Assembly (NCBI GenBank): GCA_030610025.1
Contig: JAUWSP010000105.1
Location: 1-8,116 of the forward strand
Direction of reading: 5' to 3'
Length of the DNA stretch: 8,116 bases
Source: Acidobacteriota bacterium
GTDB lineage: Bacteria; Acidobacteriota; Thermoanaerobaculia; Multivoradales; JAHEKO01
The position numbers and the translations under genes were made by a program. Under the pieces are notes generated by a model. The model searched no databases. It saw only the letters and a list, made by a program, of their open reading frames with translations, and had not been told where the DNA came from. How positions within the stretch are numbered: position 1 is the first letter of the stretch; the number at the start of each line of letters is the position of its first letter. Below are positions 1-6,453 of the stretch, piece after piece.

Positions 1-2177
1 CTATAGAGGCTGCCGTGGCGTAGGTCCACAACCAACAGATCGATCTTCCCGTCGCCATCGAAGTCTCCGGGCGATCCGTGCATGGACCCCGTCCCGAGGC
101 CGGCGTCGTTGACGGCCACTCCGGCAACCAATCCCATCTCTTCGAAGGTGCCGTCACCGCGAGACCGAAATAGGGAGTTCTCCTGGTGATCGTTGCCCTG
201 GAAGAGGTCCAGGTGGCCATCCCGATCGAAATCGAGCACCGTGATCCCCATGCACTTCGAATCGGGCCGCTTCACACCCGCCCGCTCGGTGACGTCCTCG
301 AAACGACCATCCGGCCGCTGTTCGTAGAGCTTGCTTTCCTGCCCGTCGTACTCCTTCGGATCAGGCATCTCCCACTCTTTGCCTGGATGCAAGTGATGGG
401 GGTCGAAGGCCAGGAAGTTGCACACCGCCAGATCGAGATCGCCATCTCGGTCGTAGTCGAACCAGGAGCCGCCGACGCTCCACTTGACGAAGCCGTTCAG
501 CTCGCCCGGACCGACGAGCCCCAACTTCGACGCGACGTCCGAAAAGGTACCGTCCCCGTTGTTGTGGAAAAGACGATTGGCCCCATAGGTCGCCAGGAAG
601 ATGTCCGGATAGCCATCGTCGTCGTAGTCGCCGGCCACGGCGCCCATGCTCCATCCGCGGTGACCCAGACCCGCCCGATCGGTGCAGTCGACAAACGTGC
701 CGTCTCCGCTGTTGCAGTAGAAGTGGTCGCTGGCCTGACCAAAGGACCTCTTGCCCTTGGGATCGCTCACGCCTTCGATGTAGACGCCATTGAGCAGGTA
801 GAGATCCAGATCACCATCCTGGTCGTGATCGATCCAGGTGGCGCCGGAGCCGCTCGATTCCAGGATGTTGTCGTAGGCATAGTCGCCAAAGGTGTAGCGG
901 AACCGTACACCGGCCTCGGCCGCCACGTCCTGAAACCTGAGACCCGGCGGCTCTACGGATGCGCCAGGCGGCGGGGTGCCCTCGAAGGAAGGTCCGTCGG
1001 AGGCCAGCGCCTGCGCCGCGACGGGATCCAGGTGGAGGTCGGCAGGCACCACAGCGGACCCCTGCTCGACCGGGCCGGGAGGGGGATCTTCGGATTCGGC
1101 CAGCAGCTCCTCGAGATAGGCCCCCCAGATCGCCGGAATCGAGTGGGTCCCATGTCCCCGGGTCTCGTCCGTGATTGGCAGCAGCACCGCACGCCCACGT
1201 GGCACCCTGACGATCTCGCGTTCGAGAATCCCCAGCTCCGGTGGGTTGACCTGGTCATCGGCTGAGTTGATGGCCATCAGGGGCGCGACGATACCCTCCA
1301 GATGTGGCGCTGGATCATAGTCTCGAGAGGAATCGAACTGATAGATCAGGTCATTGGCATCCAGGCCTCCTGCATACCGCTGGATCCTCGCTTCCAGAAA
1401 CGCTTCCGCCTCCTCCCGAGTCGGTGCCTCCTTCTGCCACTGCAGTGGGCTACTGACCATGAAGATCAGGGGGTGAACGGCCGAGATCAGGCCGGGTGGC
1501 TGCTCGACGTATTGGCCTCCGTTCCACTCGGGGTCGTCGCGGACGGAATCGATGATCATCTTGCGGATCATGCGATTCCGGCCGGCAATTTCGACCGGAA
1601 GACTGGCCAGGGGCATGAGAGCGTCCATGAAATCGGGATAGGTGTAACCCCATACCCAGGTGTGCATGCCGCCCATCGAGGTACCCATCACCAACCGTAA
1701 GTGATCGACCCCGAGGTGCTCGGTCAGGAGGCGATACTGGGCGCGAACCATGTCGTCGTAGTTGTACTTGGGGAACTCCATGTGCAGCCCGTCGCTCGGA
1801 CGACTGGATTTGCCGTGCCCAATGGCGTCGGTCAGGATGATGTAGTAGCGCGCCGCATCGAGCAGCTGTCCTGGGCCGAACAGCCCTCCTGCGAATCGCT
1901 CCGAGAGAAAGCCCTGTCCGTACCCCGTCGTTCCGTGCATGATCAGGACGGTGTTACTCACCGAGCCCGAGGCATCTAGCTGTGGCTTCCCGAGGGTCGT
2001 GTAGTGGAGGTTGAGCTCGGGAAGCACCTCTCCACTGGCGAACTCGAAGCTCTGGATCTGGAAGTCGCCTTCCTGCGGGGTTGGATATTTGGCGCCCATC
2101 AGCAACTGGGGAGCCAGAGCCAACACGAGGAAGAGCACTCCAGTTGGAGAACAGCACCTGACCTTCGAAACGGACAT
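1..2177 (-). CDS. Secreted MetX-like alpha/beta hydrolase fused to FG-GAP/VCBS repeats (3' end beyond window)
   Basis: One open frame of 725 codons has no stop and leaves the window at base 1. The ATG at 2177 sits 7 nt after AGGAGG, and residues 1-29 form a signal peptide (hydrophobic 13-27). Residues 30-358 read as a MetX/homoserine-acetyltransferase-like alpha/beta hydrolase: HGTTGYG near the oxyanion region, nucleophile elbow GTSMGG with Ser167, Asp308 in DDQVNPPE, and His342 in RGHGTH. An Asp/Glu/Pro-rich linker (about 359-415) contains no Met. From about 416 come CRTAC1/UnbV-like FG-GAP/VCBS repeats with calcium-loop motifs starting near residues 450, 517, 574, 649 and 705 (for example DHDQDGDLDLYLLN, DYDRDGDLDLAVCN). 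Export argues against an acetyl-CoA-dependent transferase and for an esterase-type hydrolase; the substrate is unknown. The repeats probably fold as a propeller for binding or adhesion. A C-terminal ASPIC/UnbV domain could follow outside the window. The domain calls are firm; the fusion rests on the frame being free of sequencing error. Confidence 0.88.
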   Translation of the reverse strand, partial: MSVSKVRCCSPTGVLFLVLALAPQLLMGAKYPTPQEGDFQIQSFEFASGEVLPELNLHYTTLGKPQLDASGSVSNTVLIMHGTTGYGQGFLSERFAGGLFGPGQLLDAARYYIILTDAIGHGKSSRPSDGLHMEFPKYNYDDMVRAQYRLLTEHLGVDHLRLVMGTSMGGMHTWVWGYTYPDFMDALMPLASLPVEIAGRNRMIRKMIIDSVRDDPEWNGGQYVEQPPGLISAVHPLIFMVSSPLQWQKEAPTREEAEAFLEARIQRYAGGLDANDLIYQFDSSRDYDPAPHLEGIVAPLMAINSADDQVNPPELGILEREIVRVPRGRAVLLPITDETRGHGTHSIPAIWGAYLEELLAESEDPPPGPVEQGSAVVPADLHLDPVAAQALASDGPSFEGTPPPGASVEPPGLRFQDVAAEAGVRFRYTFGDYAYDNILESSGSGATWIDHDQDGDLDLYLLNGVYIEGVSDPKGKRSFGQASDHFYCNSGDGTFVDCTDRAGLGHRGWSMGAVAGDYDDDGYPDIFLATYGANRLFHNNGDGTFSDVASKLGLVGPGELNGFVKWSVGGSWFDYDRDGDLDLAVCNFLAFDPHHLHPGKEWEMPDPKEYDGQESKLYEQRPDGRFEDVTERAGVKRPDSKCMGITVLDFDRDGHLDLFQGNDHQENSLFRSRGDGTFEEMGLVAGVAVNDAGLGTGSMHGSPGDFDGDGKIDLLVVDLRHGSLY

Positions 2178-2182
2178 CGTTT

Positions 2183-2190
2183 CTCCTCCT
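2183..2190 (-). promoter_or_regulatory. Strong ribosome binding site of the hydrolase-VCBS gene
   Basis: On the minus strand the sequence AGGAGGAG directly follows the TAG stop of the cyclophilin gene. Its AGGAGG core lies 7 nt before the ATG at 2177. This is a near-perfect Shine-Dalgarno match at ideal spacing. It fixes the start upstream of the signal peptide rather than at the internal Met27 (base 2099), which has no such site. Its position in the 13-nt gap suggests re-initiation by ribosomes finishing the cyclophilin gene. Confidence 0.85.
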
Positions 2191-2856
2191 CTACTCCAGG
2201 GTGGCCCGCTCCAGCCTCGTCAGCTGCGGAAAGACCTCATCCAGGTGGACGTTGCCTTCCTCGAAGAGGCTGCCCTGTTTCCCGCCCCGCATCCCACCAC
2301 CAGCGGCCTCGTCGTATCCCGCATAGAGCCGATCGACGACCTCCATGCCCTCGATCACCTGGCCGAACGGTGCGAATCCCTGGTCGTCCAGATGGATGTT
2401 GTCGACCAGGTTGATGTATGGCTGCGTGGTTCGGGTATCGGGACCGGTCATCGCGAAGGCGACGGTGCCCCGCGTATTGGCCCCCCGAACCGGATCATCC
2501 TCGACAGTTCGGTTCTTCCAGATCGCACTGACCGCTGGGTCGCCCGAGATGCCGAACTGGGCGATGTAGTCCTCCCGAATGCGGAAGAACCGGCTGTCGT
2601 CGAAGAAGCCGGCTCGCACCAGGTTGTAGAAACGATCCACTCCCAGAGGTGCCCACGCCCTGTGTGCCTCCACTACGAAATCGCCCTCGCTGGTCGTGAA
2701 GCGAACACGAAACTGCTTCGGTGCCTGCTGATCCCAGAAATCGTCAGCCGGTCGCAGTAGAACGTCCGAAGACTCCGCCGAAAGCCCGGCCGCGATCGCC
2801 CAGCCCTGCAGCAACAAAGCTAGAAGACAGGTCGCCAGAGCTTTTGCGACACTCAT
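2191..2856 (-). CDS. Exported cyclophilin-type peptidyl-prolyl cis-trans isomerase
   Basis: This 221-aa protein should catalyse cis-trans isomerisation of X-Pro bonds in the periplasm. Residues 1-28 form a signal peptide (hydrophobic core about 7-23). The cyclophilin domain spans about 48-210. Visible family motifs are the catalytic arginine in RFFRIR (Arg92), Gln100 in YIAQF, the stretch GTVAFAMTGPDTRTTQPYIN (130-149, with Gln145), and GFAPFGQVIEGMEVVD (160-175). By hand alignment to human CypA, the Trp121 position is His155 and the His126 position is Phe161, so cyclosporin sensitivity is not expected. The tail 184-221 is Gly- and charge-rich. Upstream TAGGGTGG is only a modest ribosome binding site. 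The gene starts 42 nt after the MscS gene ends, and its stop lies 13 nt before the next ATG, which indicates an operon. Folding help for the exported neighbours is a plausible inference, not shown. Confidence 0.92.
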   Translation of the reverse strand: MSVAKALATCLLALLLQGWAIAAGLSAESSDVLLRPADDFWDQQAPKQFRVRFTTSEGDFVVEAHRAWAPLGVDRFYNLVRAGFFDDSRFFRIREDYIAQFGISGDPAVSAIWKNRTVEDDPVRGANTRGTVAFAMTGPDTRTTQPYINLVDNIHLDDQGFAPFGQVIEGMEVVDRLYAGYDEAAGGGMRGGKQGSLFEEGNVHLDEVFPQLTRLERATLE

Positions 2857-2898
2857 CGCAGTCCACCCTAGCAGTCGCAGGTCGATCGGTTCTAAAAC

Positions 2899-4875
2899 CT
2901 ACTGAGATCCGTGGTCGTCCTTTCGTTGAAGGATCATCCGGTAGGGGACGGAGATCTCGATCCCCACTTCGTCGAACTTGTTCTTGACCCGTCGCAGCAT
3001 CTGTCGTCGGATCGGGAACATCTTGCCGGGCTCCGTCTTCAACATGAACTTGATGACAACGCCGTACTCGGTGAACTTGTCGACCCCCAGCATCACCGGC
3101 TCGTCTGTGATCCAGGGGCCGAATTCGGGATCGGCCCGCAGTTCCTTCGCGACCTCGAGAAGAACCTCCATCACATTGTCTACATTCTCCTTGTAGCCTA
3201 TGGGGACCTCGATGACCGCTCTTCCCCATACATAGGAACGATTCGTCACCGACTTGATCTCGCCGTTGGGGATGAAGTGCACCCTGCCCTCGAGATCGCG
3301 CAGGACCGTGGTTCGCATGTTGACCTTCTCGACACTGCCGGTGATGTTCTCGATCGTGACGAGGTCACCTAGCTCGTACTGATCCTCCAGCAGGATCATG
3401 AACCCCGTGAAGTAGTCCCGCATCAGGTTCTGGGCTCCGAAGGCGAAGGCGAAGCCTAGAATCGCGGCTCCACCGAGCACCGTCTTGACATCGAGACCCG
3501 CCTCCTGAAAGACCAGGAGGACCCCGGCAATCAGGATCACCAGGGTGGCGGCGCTACGAAAACTCAGTGCGAGTGTGTCGGCGCGGTTGGTGGTAAGTGC
3601 ACGCTCACCCCGGCGTCGTCGAATCGTGACTCTCGCGATGGGACGCGCGCTGAGCCTCAGCAGGGTCAGTAGCACTACGACTACTACGATGACCAGCAGG
3701 ATTCGGGGCGCCCTCTCCCGGATCCATCGCCAGACGTTTTTCGGATGAAGCGGGCTCTCGAGCCAGTAGAGCTTGCCCTGAGCGGACTTCACGCTCTCCT
3801 CTCTCTCGTCCACTTCCCGGGTGACCCGCTGCTCGTCCTGCTGGAGTTTCTCGAGACGGTCGTTCAGCTCGCTGACATATCCGTTTCGCGACTCGATTTC
3901 GACAGTGCTCTCGTCGAGTAGATCCTCGATCCCGTCGATCCTTCTTTTAAGATCCTGCAACTCCGATCGACTGCCTGCTTCCCTGGTTCTCTTTTCGAAC
4001 TGGGCCTGTCGAATTCGCAGAGCCTTCTCCAGGTTTTCCTTCGACCGCTCGGCAGTACCGAGAAGGATTTCTTCGAGCTCGATTTGCTCCAGCAGTGATT
4101 CCTTGAGTTTTACGAACTCGACGACCGCCTGCTCCGCCTTCAGCACCGCGGCCTGCAACCGCTCCACCTCTCTGCGAGCTTCGATCTGGACTGTGGAAGC
4201 GGGTCGCACCGGCGGCGCAGTCGGCTTGGAAATCACCGGAGTGGTCGCAACGGCAGGCATCCCGGGAACGGGTGCGGCCAGCCCGGAGGGTGACTCATCC
4301 GCTGGCATTACCACGGCCGGCGGCGCCGCGGCCGCATCGGCAGGGGCAACGCCCCTCAGGGTGTCGATAGCTCGCTGCTCACGCTCGAGCTTCTTCTCCA
4401 GGGCTTCGATCTGCTGACGAATCGTGGCCTCGGCGGTGAGGGCTACATCCGATTGGGTCTTGAACAGCTCGGCCTCTACCTCGAGCCCCGCGACCGTCGC
4501 CTCCAAGACCGTTCTCTCCGCAGGGTCTACCGCTTCACCCATGCCCTCGAGCTCCTCTTTCTTTTCAATCAGCTCGAGAATGACTCCCGTGGTCATCTCG
4601 GCCAGGGCATCGAAGAAGCTCTGCCGTTTCTCGAGGTCGAGTCGTACCTCGTCGAGCTTGGCCCGATCGAGCTCGATGACTCTCTCGTGCCGCAGAAGCC
4701 GTTCGGCATCCAACATGAAGTCGACCTCCTCGATGGGTCGATCGGCCCCGGGCTGACCCTCTTCGGAGTGGGTTGGACGTTCCTCCACCTGCGCGAAGAC
4801 CGGACTCATCGACGACGCGAAGCCCAGGACCATCAGGAAGAAAGGCGTTCTGGAAAGCAGGTTGCGGATTCTCAT
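2899..4875 (-). CDS. MscS-family mechanosensitive channel with long periplasmic coiled-coil domain
   Basis: This 658-aa inner-membrane protein is predicted to gate under membrane tension and release solutes during osmotic downshock. Residues 1-29 form a signal peptide ending in VFAQ. Two charged, heptad-like coiled-coil stretches (about 50-175 and 228-370) flank a Pro/Ala-rich segment (176-227). Membrane helices are about 391-409, 437-457 and 465-482. The last carries the Gly/Ala-rich pore signature (LGGAAILGFAFAFGAQN) and runs into the MscS beta domain (YELGDLVTIENITGSVEKV, then the typical FIPNGEI). An alpha/beta C-terminal domain reaches about 648. The Arg-rich loop 411-431 fits positive-inside topology, leaving the coiled coil in the periplasm. 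GGAGG lies 8 nt before the ATG. MscS itself is under 300 aa; the extra length is nearly all N-terminal, as in MscK-like members. It is the first gene of its operon in this window. Confidence 0.93.
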   Translation of the reverse strand: MRIRNLLSRTPFFLMVLGFASSMSPVFAQVEERPTHSEEGQPGADRPIEEVDFMLDAERLLRHERVIELDRAKLDEVRLDLEKRQSFFDALAEMTTGVILELIEKKEELEGMGEAVDPAERTVLEATVAGLEVEAELFKTQSDVALTAEATIRQQIEALEKKLEREQRAIDTLRGVAPADAAAAPPAVVMPADESPSGLAAPVPGMPAVATTPVISKPTAPPVRPASTVQIEARREVERLQAAVLKAEQAVVEFVKLKESLLEQIELEEILLGTAERSKENLEKALRIRQAQFEKRTREAGSRSELQDLKRRIDGIEDLLDESTVEIESRNGYVSELNDRLEKLQQDEQRVTREVDEREESVKSAQGKLYWLESPLHPKNVWRWIRERAPRILLVIVVVVVLLTLLRLSARPIARVTIRRRRGERALTTNRADTLALSFRSAATLVILIAGVLLVFQEAGLDVKTVLGGAAILGFAFAFGAQNLMRDYFTGFMILLEDQYELGDLVTIENITGSVEKVNMRTTVLRDLEGRVHFIPNGEIKSVTNRSYVWGRAVIEVPIGYKENVDNVMEVLLEVAKELRADPEFGPWITDEPVMLGVDKFTEYGVVIKFMLKTEPGKMFPIRRQMLRRVKNKFDEVGIEISVPYRMILQRKDDHGSQ

Positions 4876-4883
4876 TATGTCGA

Positions 4884-4888
4884 CCTCC
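4884..4888 (-). promoter_or_regulatory. Ribosome binding site of the MscS-family gene
   Basis: GGAGG on the minus strand lies 8 nt before the ATG at 4875. It supports the start that includes the signal peptide. Confidence 0.75.
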
Positions 4889-5092
4889 GGCCCAATGCAG
4901 GCGGACGATCTTCCCGCATTGATTCCCCAGGCGCAACCCTACCCCCGGTCCTATGTATTAGCCTAGCGATTGTGTCCGGTTGACTGCCGAGCGATCCTGT
5001 CCCGTATGAAGAGGATTGCATCGGTGCCGCTGCGACGACTGCGATACGGCGTCATCGGTGAGGAGCAGCAACGCAGCGCCACACACACCGCA

Positions 5093-5098
5093 TAGAAT
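5093..5098 (+). promoter_or_regulatory. Possible -10 element for the kinase-glycosyltransferase operon
   Basis: TAGAAT matches five of six positions of the sigma70 -10 consensus TATAAT, in otherwise GC-rich sequence 44 nt before the UbiB-like ATG. No good -35 hexamer lies 16-18 nt upstream, so this is only a candidate. A TTGACT at 4980-4985 is a possible alternative -35, but its best -10 partner (TATGAA, 5005-5010) is spaced 19 nt away. Confidence 0.25.
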
Positions 5099-5142
5099 CG
5101 ACCAGCACTCGGGGGAAGGCCAGCGAGTGACGGGAAGACCCA

Positions 5143-6453
5143 ATGACTGAAAAGAAACCCACGACTTCGTCCCTCGGCCGCATCGTCAAGATCGGAAGCC
5201 TGATGGGGAGGGTGGGCACCTCCGTGGCCACCGAGCGAGCCATCGACTTTGCTTTCTCAGGGCCGACCAAGCAGCTGCGCCGCACCGAGAACCTGGTCAA
5301 GAACGCGGCGCGCATCGTCGAGACCCTGGGCGAGATGAAGGGCGCCGCCATGAAAGTGGGCCAGATGCTCAGCCTGCACGAGTCCATGCTGCCCCCCGAA
5401 GTGGCCGAGGTCTTGTCTCTCCTGCAGCAGAAGGCTCCGAGCGTGCCCTCCGAGGTCATGCGCTACGAGGTCGAAGGCGCCCTGAAAGCACCGATCGGAG
5501 AGCTCTTCGCCGACTTCGAAGAAGAGGCCTATGCCTCGGCTTCCATCGGGCAGGTCCATCGGGCAACATTGAAGGATGGCAGCCCGGTAGCCGTCAAGAT
5601 CCAATACCCAGCCATCGACAGGATCGTGAAGGCGGATCTCAAGAACCTGAAGCGTCTCTTTCAGTCGTTCTTCAGCATGCTCTTCGACGCCGACTTCGAG
5701 CCGCTCTGGGGAGAGGTGCGAGATCGACTCCTGGAAGAGCTCGACTACACGCACGAAGCCGAGAACATGCGCCTGATGGCGGAGCTCTACGCCGACGTGC
5801 CGGAGATCGTCATCCCGCAGGTCATCGATGAGCTGAGCACCTCGAATGTGCTCACCATGGAGTTTGTCGGTGGCATACGCCCGCGGGACGCTATCTCGGA
5901 CCGCTACTCCCAAGAGCTCAAGAACGAGTGGGGTCGAGTGCTCTTCGAGTTCCAGGTCAGGGGCCTCTTCCACGACCGCCTTCTGCATGCGGATCCCAAC
6001 CTGGCCAATTTCGCTTTTCTCGAGGATGGCGGGGTTGTGGTCTACGACTTCGGCTGCATGAAGCGAATCTCCGACAGCATCGCCACCGGTTACAGTGCTC
6101 TCGTCCGTACCGTTCTCGAGGATCGGAGGGAGGACATCCCAGACCAACTCCTCGACCTGGGGGTCTTCATGACCGGCCCCGTGCCGATCCCTCAGGAGGT
6201 CATCGATCCGTACTTCGACCTGATCCTCGAAATGGTGCGGGAGGATCCCCTGTACACCTTCGGCGAGGATGAGGAGCTCTACGAGAAGATCCTGGAGTTG
6301 GGTGCCGCCAATTGGTCCCAATCGATGGATATGAACTTTCCCGAGGACATCATATTCATCGACCGATCCTTCGCCGGGCATTTCGGCAACCTGACCACCC
6401 TCCGGGCCCAGGGCCCGTGGCGGGAACTGCTGGACAGGTACACGCGCCCATGA
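5143..6453 (+). CDS. ABC1/UbiB-family atypical protein kinase-like protein (COQ8/ADCK3-like motifs)
   Basis: This 436-aa protein belongs to the ABC1/AarF/UbiB family, whose characterised members support ubiquinone or other isoprenoid-lipid metabolism through an atypical kinase fold. All hallmark motifs are visible: KxGQ (KVGQ, 71-74), the Ala-rich nucleotide loop (ASASIGQ, 131-137), the ATP lysine in VAVKIQYP (Lys152), the LDYTHEAEN motif (200-208), the catalytic loop HADPNLANF (Asp284, Asn289) and the metal-binding DFG (Asp302). DPNxxNF and PQVIDEL...VLTMEFVGG resemble COQ8/ADCK3 more than the HADPHPGN form typical of most bacterial UbiB proteins. No C-terminal membrane helices are evident, unlike E. 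coli UbiB. GGGAAG lies 5 nt before the ATG, a modest ribosome binding site. The TGA overlaps the ATG of the glycosyltransferase. The substrate is unknown; a role in lipid or quinone homeostasis is family-based inference. Confidence 0.93.
   Translation: MTEKKPTTSSLGRIVKIGSLMGRVGTSVATERAIDFAFSGPTKQLRRTENLVKNAARIVETLGEMKGAAMKVGQMLSLHESMLPPEVAEVLSLLQQKAPSVPSEVMRYEVEGALKAPIGELFADFEEEAYASASIGQVHRATLKDGSPVAVKIQYPAIDRIVKADLKNLKRLFQSFFSMLFDADFEPLWGEVRDRLLEELDYTHEAENMRLMAELYADVPEIVIPQVIDELSTSNVLTMEFVGGIRPRDAISDRYSQELKNEWGRVLFEFQVRGLFHDRLLHADPNLANFAFLEDGGVVVYDFGCMKRISDSIATGYSALVRTVLEDRREDIPDQLLDLGVFMTGPVPIPQEVIDPYFDLILEMVREDPLYTFGEDEELYEKILELGAANWSQSMDMNFPEDIIFIDRSFAGHFGNLTTLRAQGPWRELLDRYTRP

Larger units (their letters stand above)
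4876..5142. other. Divergent intergenic region
   Basis: These 267 nt separate the start of the minus-strand MscS gene from the start of the plus-strand UbiB-like gene, so promoters for both directions should lie here. No convincing coding frame, structural RNA, terminator hairpin or long inverted repeat was seen. An AT-richer patch (about 4950-4965, CTATGTATTAG) is the likeliest place for a minus-strand promoter, but no good -35/-10 pair can be assigned by eye. Confidence 0.6.

Noticed and set aside
1..840. Recurring GAT/GAC-rich DNA blocks resembling tandem repeats
   Set aside because: The similarity is explained at protein level by the FG-GAP/VCBS calcium loops. The units are 56-75 codons apart and diverged at DNA level, so there is no independent DNA repeat.
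186..1265. Long plus-strand open frame of 359 codons
   Set aside because: It lies antisense to the hydrolase-VCBS gene. Its composition is Val/Ile/Arg-rich with no recognisable domain. The minus strand shows clear family motifs throughout, so this is a shadow caused by GC-rich codon bias.
2011..2760. Plus-strand open frame of 249 codons
   Set aside because: It overlaps the start of the hydrolase gene and most of the cyclophilin gene on the opposite strand. It has no domain signature and no ribosome binding site that fits.
5019..5060. Direct repeat CATCGGTG (5019-5026 and 5053-5060) as a possible operator pair
   Set aside because: The repeat is eight bases long with a 34-nt period, not palindromic, and there is no further copy. 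That is within what chance allows in a GC-rich intergenic region.
5257..6381. Minus-strand open frame of 374 codons
   Set aside because: It is antisense to the UbiB-like gene, which contains every family motif in order. The antisense product is His/Asp/Leu-rich with no recognisable domain.
6312..6449. Upstream extension of the glycosyltransferase start
   Set aside because: The frame is open, but these 46 codons lie inside the UbiB-like gene and translate to Pro/Gly/His-rich out-of-frame sequence. The ATGA overlap start at 6450 leads directly into the GT2 domain.
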